From Torymus aiolomorphi (lineage: Eukaryota; Arthropoda; Insecta; Hymenoptera; Torymidae), in the NCBI GenBank assembly GCA_036365515.1, contig CM070874.1, forward strand, positions 206,950,297 through 207,014,296: 64,000 nt of DNA, in the 5' to 3' direction. The notes beneath the pieces are model-generated. The model searched no databases and was not told the DNA's origin. It saw only the letters and a list, made by a program, of their open reading frames with translations. The position numbers were made by a program, and so were the translations under genes. Shown in pieces: positions 10,741 to 19,201 of the stretch. Every line of letters starts with the position of its first letter. Positions within the stretch are counted from its first letter, which is position 1.

Positions 10741-10922
10741 CTTGATACAACTGCTCTCGACTACTTCGAGCAGAGGACTGACTTTCCATCGTCAACGCAG
10801 CGCCTTTTATCTCTGAGCTGTGATGAGAGCTTGATTGTGATTGGTTATGAGGTATAGGGTGGGGGAAAAACAATGTGATTGGTCAAAAACGAGCGGTGGA
10901 GGAAAAGCGCTAACGAGAGGGC

Positions 10923-10957
10923 TATAAAAGTAAGCACACGAGATAAAAAATCTCATT
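10923..10957 (+). promoter_or_regulatory. Core promoter of the nuclease-like gene A
   Basis: TATAAAAG at 10,923-10,930 followed about 30 bp later by CTCATTC (10,951-10,957), a plausible initiator. The ATG lies about 100 bp downstream at 11,052, with a leader that contains a CAGTCG microrepeat (10,982-11,020). Confidence 0.55.
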
Positions 10958-11051
10958 CGCTTCTCCGCTCTCGTTCGAGAGCAGTCGCACCAGTCGCAGC
11001 AGTCGCAGCAGTCGCAGCAATTGCACCAGTTGCACCAATTGCAGAAGCACG

Positions 11052-11601
11052 ATGAAGTACATTGTCGACGTGCAAGGATTCAAGATTACCTTGAACGAAT
11101 TCGTTTTCAAGGAGATAGCCGTCGTCCCTCTCGAGGAAGACCCTACGCCGTCCGTCTTCCTCTTCAAACCACCTCATGCTTGGGAAAAGCTATTGGACAA
11201 AAATAAGTCCGAAAATAGATGGCTTGAAGAGAATTTTCACGGAATTATGTGGAGAGCGGGCAACATCCCGTACGAAGAGCTTAGCAACACTCTACGTGGC
11301 GTACTCGATGGGGCAGAGATATATGTAAAAGGATTGGAGAAAACAAAATGGATGCAAAGATTTTTCTCTGACCGGTTAGTTATTAAAATGATATTTTTCA
11401 AATATTTTTTTTTATAAAAGAGAAATTCTCAACAGTCATTTTTTTCTTTTCAGATCAGTTTTTAACATCGAGGATATGGGTTGTCTATCTTTAAGAAAGC
11501 TCCCAGTGGAACCTCTTTCATGCAACAATCATTTTGGTTGTGACTTTCCCGTATGTGCCCTTCGAAATGCAATGGCCATGAAAAAGTGGATGCTCGAGTA
11601 A
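11052..11601 (+). CDS. Polinton-associated nuclease-like protein, copy A (two exons)
   Basis: Exon 1 11,052-11,374, GT-AG intron 11,375-11,453, exon 2 11,454-11,601; the splice keeps frame and gives 156 aa. Starts MKYIVDVQGFK, continues FVFKEIAVVPLEED, IYVKGLEKTKW, then FNIEDMGC and a Cys/His cluster CNNHFGCDFPVCALRNA ending KKWMLE. The alternating strands and an acidic residue in strand 1 resemble a reduced RNase H/DEDD-exonuclease fold; this is inference, and the proteins are usually called uncharacterised. A homologue lies at 20,492 in Polinton B. Poly(A) signal AATAAA at 11,675. The frame is intact. Confidence 0.65.
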
Positions 11602-11699
11602 TGTGATAAAATAATAACCGAATCGTTGCATTTAATGTATAATTAATAATGTAAATTAAATATTGTATTAAGTGAATAAATTTATTTTCAATATATTAC

Positions 11700-12110
11700 T
11701 TTCGTTCCGCAGAATTTATTATAAACTTCTTGAAAAAATAGATGAGAAAAAAAATAGCCCTTTTCAGGGATTCAAACTTTTTAAACGTAAAACAAATATT
11801 ACAAATTAATAACATATAGAAAAAATACTGCAAGTTTGCCTTTTTCAGAATATAAAAATTTCTAGGGAGGTCATTTCTCTGTAGGGAGGTTATCATCCTG
11901 CAAAACATAAAATTTTTTTTATCATATGGAGGTTATTTGAGGTAGTAAAAGTTCTTGGTTGCCAAGATTTAGTAAAATCGTTGTAAGGACAACAAAATAG
12001 TTTATTCCTTGGACTGAAAATCAGAGTGAGAGCGAGAAATGATAAAGAAATGACATACATGGGCGCGAAATACACAAGTACAAAATCGCTAACGTGAATA
12101 CATGTTCGAT
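11700..12110. other. AT-rich stretch, no gene recognised
   Basis: No supported gene. A short direct repeat TAGGGAGGT(C/T)AT occurs near 11,863 and 11,882. Confidence 0.4.
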
Positions 12111-12118
12111 CTATACTG

Positions 12119-12760
12119 CACGATCGCCTACGCTCTCCCCTTCGACTTACTTTTCTGCACTAGAATTTTACTGCTATCGTACATTATCTCTCGTATACAC
12201 TTCCGGCCTCAGGATCAGCTGGGTGAATACGAGTGATAGCAAAACAATAGCAGTAAAAAAACTCGTGAGTACTGTTGCGCGGCGGGGGAGAGAAAACGAA
12301 AAAACGAATTGTCACCGCGAGCGGGCACATCATACTTACACTCGCGAGCGATCGCCTACGCTCCCCCTTCGACTTACTTTCCTGCACTAGAATTTTACTG
12401 CTATCATACATTATCTCTCGTATACACTTCCGGCCTCAGGACCAGCTGGGTAAATACGAGTGATAGCAAAGCAATAGCAGTAAAAAAAACTCGCGAGTAC
12501 TGTTGCGCGGCGGGGGAGAGAAAACGAAACTCACGTGAGTAAAGAACACAACGAAAAGAACGAAGCACGCACACAGAAAACGCGGGCCATTGACGTTGCG
12601 CATATGCTCGCCAACCCCTCCCCCTCGACTTACTTTCCAACACGAGAATTTTGTCACTACCATGCCTTATCGTTCGTATACAATTCCGGCTTTAACGCCA
12701 GCTGGTTGCATATGAGCGACAGATACAATAAGCGACAAAAACTCGCGCGTACTGTTTGCG
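12119..12760. repeat. Three-copy tandem repeat with internal foldback
   Basis: Unit of roughly 228 bp starting CGATCGCCTACGCTC at 12,121 and 12,348, then a diverged third unit from about 12,607. Within each unit TTTTACTGCTATC is mirrored by GATAGCA...CAATAGCAGTAAAA, so each unit can fold back. The C-rich CCCCTTCGACTTACTTT start and GCGGCGGGGGAGAG end give alternating GC peaks. No gene. Confidence 0.7.
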
Positions 12761-12769
12761 TACAGAGAA

Positions 12770-13285
12770 GAAAGAAACACGTGCACAAAGAAAAACTGCG
12801 TCTATGCGCGCGATTCTTTGCTATTGCTCAAAATATATTTATGTTTGTTCCTGCGTTGAGAGAGCAACAGCAAAGAATATAAAATAAAGCGTGTACCGAC
12901 GATGCGACGAAGAAATGACGCGAGCGACCGAGTACATGCGTGTACTCACCTAACCTAACTTTCCGCCCTCGTGGAGTCTGCTTCACCGTCCTGAGTGCAG
13001 CTATGCGCTTGCGTGCAAATCAATCTCTCTCTTAAAGGTAATCGCTTTCAAAGAAAATGGTGAAGGCTGACCGTAGTCGACCTTTACGTCGTACAGTCGT
13101 TCATTAATGCCAAGGTCCTTTAACTACTGAGAGGCCAAATTTTGCATGCATCCCGCAGACGGTTGCGCGAGAAGCCATAAGCGAAGGTGCGAGAGCGGGA
13201 AGGCGTGCTCCCGAACTAACGAAGTCGCACGCGCGCTCGTTATATTTATATCTTCACTCTCGATGCCCCCTCTTCGAATTTTCGA
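12770..13285. other. Stretch without recognised gene
   Basis: Short chance frames only. Nothing with domain-like composition seen. Confidence 0.4.
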
Positions 13286-13289
13286 CCAA

Positions 13290-14115
13290 TCAGCTTACGA
13301 GCGGCGCCGGAGCACAGTGGGAAAAAATGGACAAAATTCTTGTGACAGCTCAGTTTTTGACGAATCTTGATAATTTTTATTTTTAAATACTCTTAATCTT
13401 CTAGAGAATAATGTGTCACTGCGAAAATTACGATAATATTGCCCAAAAATAAATAGCGGCGATAATATATTTTTAACGGAAAAATTCTAACTCTATCATT
13501 TATTTTATGTACTTTAGATACGTAAAAGTTTGTGGGTTCTGGGTTCATAGGTTTAGGGTTTATGGGTTTAGGGTTTATGGGTTTAGGGTTTATGGGTTTA
13601 GGGTTTATGGGTTTAGGGTTTATGGGTTTATGGGTTTAGGGTTTATGGGTTTAGGGTTTATGGGTTTAGGGTTTATGGGTTTAGGGTTTATGGGTTTAGG
13701 GTTTATGGGTTTAGGGTTTATGGGTTTAGGGTTTATGGGTTTAGGGTTTATGGGTTTAGGGTTTATGGGTTTAGGGTTTATGGGTTTAGGGTTTATGGGT
13801 TTAGGGTTTATGGGTTTAGGGTTTATGGGTTTTGTGGGCTTGGCTTTGTTGGGTTTAAGATTTATGTATTTATGTTTATCATTTATCAAGTAATTTATGT
13901 CTTTAGTCTACATTGCCTGTATAAATATCGTTATAAGGTCCGTACCTAACCTCAAAATTTTTATGAATACAAAAACATGATTTTCGCAGTGAGAGGTTGT
14001 TCTGTAGTGTCCTCTGAATACGTATACCAATTTTGGTGAAGTTTCATTGAGAATTGAGTTGTCACAAGAATTTTGTCCATATTTTCCCACTGTGTGGCGG
14101 TGCTCTGTCGACGAG
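13290..14115. mobile_element. Foldback element enclosing a 15-bp minisatellite
   Basis: Arms of at least 120 bp are inverted: CACAGTGGGAAAAAATGGAC...CTTGTGAC at 13,313 and its reverse complement ending at 14,094; both arms also share TCACTGCGAAAAT at their inner ends (about 13,415 and 13,983). Weaker similarity continues outward by some 20 bp, so exact ends and a target duplication are unclear. The interior is mostly the minisatellite listed separately. Looks like a non-autonomous DNA transposon. Confidence 0.6.
13548..13832. repeat. 15-bp minisatellite (TTTAGGGTTTATGGG)n
   Basis: About 19 nearly perfect copies. The unit contains TTTAGGG, the plant-type telomere repeat, joined to TTTATGGG. 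It is open in all frames and would encode Gly-Leu-Gly-Phe-Met repeats on plus and Ile-Asn-Pro-Lys-Pro repeats on minus; I regard both as by-products of the repeat. One irregular unit (TATGGGTTTATGGG) lies near 13,621. Confidence 0.9.
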
Positions 14116-14621
14116 TATAAAATGGAGCGCGTTGAGTGTATAGATCGAAAGTTGAGCACCGGATAACTGGCCAAGTTCCCTCGGGCTTATATAGCCGGGA
14201 GGGTCATTTTTCTGCGACGCGATGCCGGACATCACCTAGCGGACATCGGCCGAACGCTAGTACAAAAAAGAGGGGGCAGGCGTCATAGCCCCCCTCTGCT
14301 TGAAGGAAAGGAAGGGAAGTTACGGTCCGTTACAACCCTGTGCGGGTATTCCTTAAATCCTCCACTTGGTGAACCCTTTCTCTTCGGAAAGGTCCTTATG
14401 GCGTTGGATGCCGAGGTCGATCGGAGGTTAGGCAGGAATAGGAGGGAAAGAGAGAGAAAGGGAACAAGCCGTGCGTCAGCACGAGTGGTCAGCCACCCGG
14501 GTGTCAGCTTGCCCTGTTCGGGTAGGCCACCCCGGCCGACTCCTATCCTTTAGAGCCTTCCTATTCGGAGGGTCCGTCCGGCTCCAGGTGTCGGGGCCGA
14601 CTGAGAGTCGGCGGCGCGCAC

Positions 14622-14800
14622 GCCGGCTCTATGCTTGCCGCTCCACGAGCCGCCACAGCGCTGCGCGGTGGTGGGAGCGTATGTCCGGCCTCTGGCTGCT
14701 ATACTAGCGTATCGCTCTCCCACCACTGCGCCGGCTCTCTGCCTGCCGTTCCGCGAGCCGCCACGCGGTGGTGGGAGCATATGGCCGGCCGCTGGTACGA
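14622..14800. repeat. GC-rich tandem repeat, about 107-bp period
   Basis: GCCGGCTCTATGCTTGCCG...GCGGTGGTGGGAGCGTATG near 14,622 recurs as GCCGGCTCTCTGCCTGCCG...GCGGTGGTGGGAGCATATG near 14,730. Between them an inverted copy CTCCCACCACTGCGCC occurs. The region is much more GC-rich than its surroundings. Confidence 0.65.
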
Positions 14801-14809
14801 GGCCATTTT

Positions 14810-15130
14810 TTATAATTTTCCTATGAACTGTTGGTATACGGGGCTGTCAAATTCGGAAGCAGCAATTGGATGATACTTCGAAAAATAGGGCATATGCCTA
14901 GGTTTAGATAAGTATTGAACAAGCATCAACATTTTAAGGTAACCTATTCAAGGCCGTACACCTGGCAGGGTCGGGGCGTTTTATCTACCTCTGAGGGGTA
15001 TCTCATATTTGTCCATTGAAAGAATTTTTGAAAACCAGTGGTGAGGGTAGAAATTTTGGTTTTTTGCTTATAACTCGAGAAGGAGCGCTCGGGTCGAAAA
15101 ACGGACGAAATTTTGGGGTTTATCTCTTTT
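14810..15130. other. Stretch without recognised gene, upstream of Polinton B
   Basis: No supported feature. It precedes the ATPase gene and may contain its promoter, but no clear TATA box was found. Confidence 0.35.
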
Positions 15131-15146
15131 TGTACCCCACGTCGCT

Positions 15147-15866
15147 ATGCAGATAGCACACATGAACTTTCAAACGCAATCTCTCAAGCTCCCGGTGGTG
15201 AACTTTGACGCCATTGTGGAGGAGGAGAAGAAAACAAAGAGACATGGTGAGTTGCTTCCAAACAACATACGTGCAATATTCTGCGGTCCATCCAATTGTG
15301 GTAAGACCAACAGCTTGCTCACACTCATAACGCATCCTAATGTCCTGAGATTCGAGAACATTTACGTTTACTCGAAATCACTGAATCAGTCCAAGTACAG
15401 ATTTTTAAAGAAGCTTCTGCAACCGATAGATGGCGTTCAATACTTTCCCTTCAGTAAACACGAGGAGGTCATTGCACCTGACAATGCACTGCCGAATTCC
15501 ATTATTGTATTCGATGACATAGCATGTGAGAAGCAAGACAATGTTAGAGCGTTTTTCTGCATGGGCAGACACAAGAATGTGGACTGTTTCTATCTCTGTC
15601 AGTCGTACGCTCACGTACCAAAGAATCTGGTGCGAGATAACGTTAATTTGTTGGTAATATTTCGACAAGACGATATGAATCTCAAAAATGTGTACGAGGA
15701 TCAAGTGAATTCGGATATGAGTTTTGCACGATTCAAAGATTTGTGCTCAAAGTGTTGGGGTGATGGAGGGCATGGATTTCTCGTGATTGACAAAGACAAG
15801 CGCAAGAACGGAGGGAGGTATAGAAAGGGTTTCGACTGTTTTGCTATAAATACGGGATGGATGTAG
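15147..15866 (+). CDS. Polinton DNA-packaging ATPase (A32/FtsK-HerA type)
   Basis: 239 aa, intact. Walker A GPSNCGKTNSL near residues 49-59, Walker B IIVFDDIA near residues 118-125, and a downstream CQSYAHVPK block with the Gln typical of this superfamily. Homologues pump genomes into capsids in poxviruses and Polintons. ATG at 15,147 gives the usual family length. Stop is 35 bp before the ORFx start, and the end of the gene contains TATAAATA (15,844), a possible promoter for ORFx. Confidence 0.92.
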   Translation: MQIAHMNFQTQSLKLPVVNFDAIVEEEKKTKRHGELLPNNIRAIFCGPSNCGKTNSLLTLITHPNVLRFENIYVYSKSLNQSKYRFLKKLLQPIDGVQYFPFSKHEEVIAPDNALPNSIIVFDDIACEKQDNVRAFFCMGRHKNVDCFYLCQSYAHVPKNLVRDNVNLLVIFRQDDMNLKNVYEDQVNSDMSFARFKDLCSKCWGDGGHGFLVIDKDKRKNGGRYRKGFDCFAINTGWM

Positions 15867-15903
15867 ATATCTACAGTCACTCGTTGAACGTTGAACTGTC
15901 AAC

Positions 15904-16743
15904 ATGTCTTAATTTCGACGAGAAAAGAATGTCCTCCACCATCTTGTTAAAGCTAGGGACGCTATTCGACACAAATACAATTTGTTGAAGCTTTCAAAGG
16001 ACAATGTGAAGCGAGTGTTGGGCGAAACTTTTCGACCAATCGTTGAGCCGCTTGAGAAGCTCGTAGCCAAACAAGCATCGTGTAGAGCTGTTAAACGCGA
16101 TGAAAAATCTATCAAACGCGATGAAGAGTATGATGATATGCAGGATGATACATTGCAAGCAGCTGATACGTCTTTTGAATCAGCTACGAGCCATGATGAA
16201 AGCAATGATAGATATTTGCAAATGCTCAGACAAGATCGATACGTAGACAAAATTTATGGTGTTCGCAAAGAGAATGGACGATTCATGATTGGTAATTCCA
16301 CTATAGAATTGGAGGGTAGCTATATCGATGTGAACGGGGCGAAGTAGGCGAAAACTGATGGTTTACTTGAATTACTCATTACGAAGCAGCCTAGCGTAAG
16401 TCAGCTTACTAATGCTGATATGGAGAATTATTGAAAAATACTTGAAGCATCGTCAGCACACAAGAAACGCTACCAGAGTAATGAAAAGATTCGTTTTCAC
16501 AACAGTAACAAATTCAAATACATCATTGCCCCGATGTTTGAGAAACAATGTGCGGGTGTACTGCCGCAATACAAGTTGGCAAGAATGAATACGACTATGG
16601 ACTATGTGTATTGGGAAGATCCAAACGAGCTGGTCGAACGCTTGAGATTACTCATAGCTGAACAATCAGCTGGCAATCCCAGTCACGTGAACGAGATTCA
16701 CTCGATAATTGAGGAGTTGCGCGAGGGAGGGTATATATATTAG
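15904..16743 (+). pseudogene. Polinton conserved protein ORFx, copy B (three nonsense codons)
   Basis: Reading from ATG 15,904: two codons, then TAA at 15,910, after which the frame is open with RREKNVLHHLVKARDAIRHKY, ETFRPIVEPLEKLV and IYGVRKENGRF, to TAG at 16,345; it continues in frame through GLLELLITKQP to TGA at 16,432 and on to YVYWEDPNEL...SIIEELREGGYIY. Same family as 3,556-4,399. About 279 codons. The three stops look like point changes in an otherwise well preserved gene. The function is unknown to me. Confidence 0.82.
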
Positions 16744-16767
16744 ACGAACCTTCTCTCTCTTCTCAGT
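16732..16767 (+). promoter_or_regulatory. TATA box plus TCAGT initiator for the MSVDVFGR gene
   Basis: TATATATATTAG starts at 16,732 and includes the stop codon of ORFx; TCAGT at 16,763-16,767 lies 31 bp from the TATA start, the canonical arthropod arrangement. The ATG follows at 16,774, giving a leader of only about 10 bases. Confidence 0.7.
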
Positions 16768-16773
16768 ATCACA

Positions 16774-17115
16774 ATGAGCGTCGATGTGTTCGGACGTAAA
16801 CTGGAGCAAAGCTCCAGTAGAGGCCCACCTGGGACAGGTTACAAAGTCACCGCCGATGGTCAATACCACGTTGATAGCAAACGACTCTGCAACGTAGCAC
16901 AGCCGAAACAGTTGAATGACGCAGTCAATTTGGACACTTTGCAAATGGAATTACACAGTGTACACGAAGTTACTGCTCCTTTACGTAGCGACCTCGATGT
17001 CTTGGAGTCAGTCATTGACACTTACAGAGCCGATATCGATAAGAAGCTGCAAGAATTTTTCGCAGACGTTCAAGCTATAAAAGAGGCAACATACGAGCCG
17101 TGGAGCACCGAATGA
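16774..17115 (+). CDS. Polinton conserved protein (MSVDVFGR type), copy B
   Basis: 113 aa, intact. N-terminal MSVDVFGRKLE, RGPPGTGYK, then DGQYHVDSKRLCNVAQP, followed by a long helical segment with heptad-like hydrophobics (about residues 48-105) that may form a coiled coil. Matches copy A at 4,430. Family without assigned function; its fixed place before integrase and the strong promoter suggest a virion or regulatory part. Stop TGA at 17,113, 4 bp before the integrase ATG. Confidence 0.75.
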   Translation: MSVDVFGRKLEQSSSRGPPGTGYKVTADGQYHVDSKRLCNVAQPKQLNDAVNLDTLQMELHSVHEVTAPLRSDLDVLESVIDTYRADIDKKLQEFFADVQAIKEATYEPWSTE

Positions 17116-17119
17116 CATT

Positions 17120-17317
17120 ATGGAGCAACAAATGAAAGTTGTGGTGGATGAGTTGCACAAGCCCGCTCGTCGCAACTATCTACGTCGAAAATATGATATT
17201 CGTGGCATGGATGAGACGTGGAAAGCTGATCTAGTGGAAATGCAGCCATATGCGCGAGAAAACAAAAGTTACAGCTACATCCTCACCTGTTTTCTTTTTC
17301 ACAGGAATTGCCCATGA
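17120..17317 (+). pseudogene. Polinton integrase, copy B (only the N-terminal part)
   Basis: Reads MEQQMKVVVDELHKPARRNY...GMDETWKADLVEMQPYAREN...YILT, matching the first ~55 residues of copy A, then leaves homology at about 17,283 and stops at 17,317. The whole catalytic core (D, D, E) and chromodomain are missing. The break falls just inside a 35-bp inverted repeat, so a foldback rearrangement removed the rest. Confidence 0.82.
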
Positions 17318-17395
17318 GTATTTGGAAAATATGTCGATGACGGTGAGCATGTACCACTAACCTTTGTTTTCTCGCGCATATGGCTGCATTTCCAC
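17234..17395. repeat. Inverted repeat at the integrase breakpoint
   Basis: Arm 1 at 17,234-17,268 (GTGGAAATGCAGCCATATGC...) is the reverse complement of arm 2 at 17,362-17,395 with a single-base length difference. The arm is integrase coding sequence on the left and lies just upstream of the core protein gene on the right, with 93 bp between. Confidence 0.9.
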
Positions 17396-17436
17396 TCGGG
17401 AGAGTTACCTCGGGAGATGCTGGAGTAGGTGAAAAA

Positions 17437-17952
17437 ATGGCTGCATACGCTATCACGAACGCCATGAAGTTGAAGAGAAAATTCAACATGGGTAGTAAGA
17501 AACCATCTACTTCTTTGAAAAACATAGTCAAGATGGCGAAGAAATCTATGGTCTCGGGAAAATGTGCCAAGAAGGTCATCAAATCTGCTCTGAAGGGTGC
17601 TCGCGAAGCAGTCAAGAAAGCTGGAGGTAAGCAGAATATCATTATTCCTCGAATACTACCAGTGCCCGCAAAAGTAGGCGGATTTCTACCTTTTCTCGTT
17701 CCTCTGTTTGCCGGTTTGAGCGCTGCTGGCGTTCTTGCAGGTGGGGCTGCTGGAATAGCGAAAGCTGTTAACAATTCTCAAGCTGCAAAGCTACAATTAG
17801 AGGAGACTCAGAGACACAATAGGGTTATGGAGAATGCGGGTAATGTATTGTATCTGAAACCGCACAAGACAGGGCTGGGTATTCAGACTTACAGAGGTCT
17901 AAAAAAAAAACTTCAAAATAAAACTGACCGATCGTGCTCTTACCGATCATGA
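17437..17952 (+). CDS. Polinton virion core-type protein (adenovirus pX/pVI-like region)
   Basis: About 171 aa from ATG 17,437. Lys-rich N-terminal half (KMAKKSMVSGKCAKKVIKSALKG...), then RILPVPAKVGGFLPFLVPLF followed by a Gly/Ala-rich hydrophobic segment, and a C-terminal LKPHKTGLGI motif. This architecture is known from adintovirus/Polinton minor virion proteins compared with adenovirus core or membrane-lytic proteins. An upstream in-frame ATG at 17,380 lies inside the foldback arm, so it is probably not original. A ten-A run near 17,904 precedes the C terminus. Confidence 0.72.
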   Translation: MAAYAITNAMKLKRKFNMGSKKPSTSLKNIVKMAKKSMVSGKCAKKVIKSALKGAREAVKKAGGKQNIIIPRILPVPAKVGGFLPFLVPLFAGLSAAGVLAGGAAGIAKAVNNSQAAKLQLEETQRHNRVMENAGNVLYLKPHKTGLGIQTYRGLKKKLQNKTDRSCSYRS

Positions 17953-18289
17953 TTTGCTCAAGTATGCAAAAGAGTTAAAAATTCCAAATTTTCGCGGTGT
18001 ATTTATGCGTAACGCACTGCCATCTACCGGCCCACATTATCGCGAGTCAGCCATAATCAATCTTGATGATGCAAGTGGTCCCGGAACTCATTGGTTGGCT
18101 AATCGAAAACGAGCTGAAGACGTTGTATACTTTGATAGTTTTGGCGATCTTCAACCTCCTCTCGATTTGATGCTGTACCTTGGAGTTGACAGAGTCAAGT
18201 ACAATCATGAGAGGTATCAGAATTTTAACAGTTACAATTGCGGCCATTTGTGCTTGCAGTTTCTGTGCAACAATCTCAAACGTATATAA
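17919..18289 (+). CDS. Polinton adenain-like cysteine protease
   Basis: Begins near LTDRALTDHDLLKYAKELKI and runs to TAA 18,287. Catalytic His in GPGTHW, acidic partner probably in VVYFDSFGD, Gln/Cys region in YNCGHLCLQFL; this matches the adenovirus protease (C5)/Ulp1 type used for virion maturation. No in-frame ATG is visible upstream of the conserved block; the first is at about 18,006. The start may have been lost, or lies across the overlap with the previous gene. The stop TAA is part of the TATA box for the next gene. Confidence 0.85.
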
Positions 18290-18290
18290 G
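18283..18290 (+). promoter_or_regulatory. TATA box overlapping the protease stop codon
   Basis: TATATAAG; bases 18,287-18,289 (TAA) are the protease stop. The expected start of transcription (about 30 bp on) is only a few bases before the minor capsid ATG at 18,321, so the leader would be very short. Confidence 0.65.
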
Positions 18291-18320
18291 GGGGAGGGTG
18301 AACTGCGTATTCTCTATATC

Positions 18321-19007
18321 ATGGCAGATTCACTGACATTGGGTCTTTCGGGTACTTCGGCGCTACTCGAAGGGCAATACTTTCCTCCAATTGCACTCTC
18401 GCGAAATAAGAGCTATGTTCTCGGTCTGGTAGAACTTTTATCTTTTAACTCCATACCCAACATCGACGAGGGTACTAACAGGTTTTACGTGGATAAAGAG
18501 ATAGTTATTTTGCCTACTGGCAGTTATGAAATCGAAGACATAGAGAGATATTTACACGAATTTCTCTCACCCAAGGGCATACTAATCAGTATAAAGCCAA
18601 ATAACAACACTCTACGCAGTGAAATCAAGTGTACTCATCAAGTCGATTTTCGACCGCCGGATCCTATAGGCAAGTTATTGGGTTTCGCTCAACGCATTCT
18701 CGAACCAAACATCACTCACAGTTCCTATCTACCCGTGAGCATTCTCAAAATTAATGCTGTGAGAGTGGAGTGCAACGTGACAGCTGGCGCCTATATAAAT
18801 GAACTAAGAGTGCACACGATACACGAATTCTTTCCAGCAGTACCACCGGGGTATAAAATAATCGAGGTTCCATCGCAAGTCATCTATCTGCCAATCACAG
18901 TCAAGACTATTGACCATTTGCAAGTGCGTATAGTGGATCAAGATGGAAATTTGGATAATTTTCGAGGAGAAATTGTGACAATAAGACTTCACATCAAGCA
19001 AGCTTAA
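18321..19007 (+). CDS. Polinton minor capsid (penton-like) protein
   Basis: 228 aa from ATG 18,321 (MADSLTLGLSGTS). Contains ILPTGSYEIEDIERYLHE, DFRPPDPIGKLLGF and the typical closing beta-rich block PITVKTIDHLQVRIVDQDG followed by GEIVTIRLHI. These are hallmarks of the single jelly-roll minor capsid protein of Polintons and adintoviruses, which forms the fivefold vertices. Intact. A longer upstream frame in the same register only reflects read-through of the protease region. Confidence 0.85.
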   Translation: MADSLTLGLSGTSALLEGQYFPPIALSRNKSYVLGLVELLSFNSIPNIDEGTNRFYVDKEIVILPTGSYEIEDIERYLHEFLSPKGILISIKPNNNTLRSEIKCTHQVDFRPPDPIGKLLGFAQRILEPNITHSSYLPVSILKINAVRVECNVTAGAYINELRVHTIHEFFPAVPPGYKIIEVPSQVIYLPITVKTIDHLQVRIVDQDGNLDNFRGEIVTIRLHIKQA

Positions 19008-19042
19008 TGGGTGTTGTTTATGGGGGTAAGGTAGGAAGAGGG

Positions 19043-19078
19043 TATATAAGCAGACCGTCATGTCGGCCAACGATCACT
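19043..19078 (+). promoter_or_regulatory. TATA box and initiator for the major capsid gene
   Basis: TATATAAG at 19,043-19,050, then TCACT at 19,074-19,078, a TCAGT-like initiator about 31 bp downstream. The ATG follows at 19,202, leaving a leader of about 125 bases. Confidence 0.6.
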
Positions 19079-19201
19079 CCTCAACGAGCAGTCAAAGCTC
19101 TAACACGTCAAAGCCTTCAGTTCCTGGAAAACTTGGGATTCAGAATCCACGATCTCGGTGGAGGATAACGTGTGTATTTTTCTGTTGTATGTGAAAGTAT
19201 A

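Larger units (their letters stand above)
3556..11601. mobile_element. Polinton/Maverick A (decayed, left side truncated)
   Basis: Contiguous set of Polinton genes: conserved protein ORFx, conserved protein with MSVDVFGR start, retrovirus-like integrase (plus strand), then OB-fold-like protein and protein-primed DNA polymerase B (minus strand), a small minus-strand ORF, and a nuclease-like gene (plus strand). Polintons are 15-20 kb virus-like DNA elements. Here the capsid genes are absent, and terminal inverted repeats were not found. Several genes carry stops and frameshifts. Confidence 0.85.

Noticed and set aside
12100..12900. Possible Arg-rich protein genes
   Set aside because: Frames follow the three tandem units on both strands and show no domain or codon bias.
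13507..13893. Gly-Leu-Gly-Phe-Met and Ile-Asn-Pro-Lys-Pro repeat proteins
   Set aside because: Both strands are open simply because the 15-bp unit has no stop in these frames; there is no start context, promoter or unique sequence.
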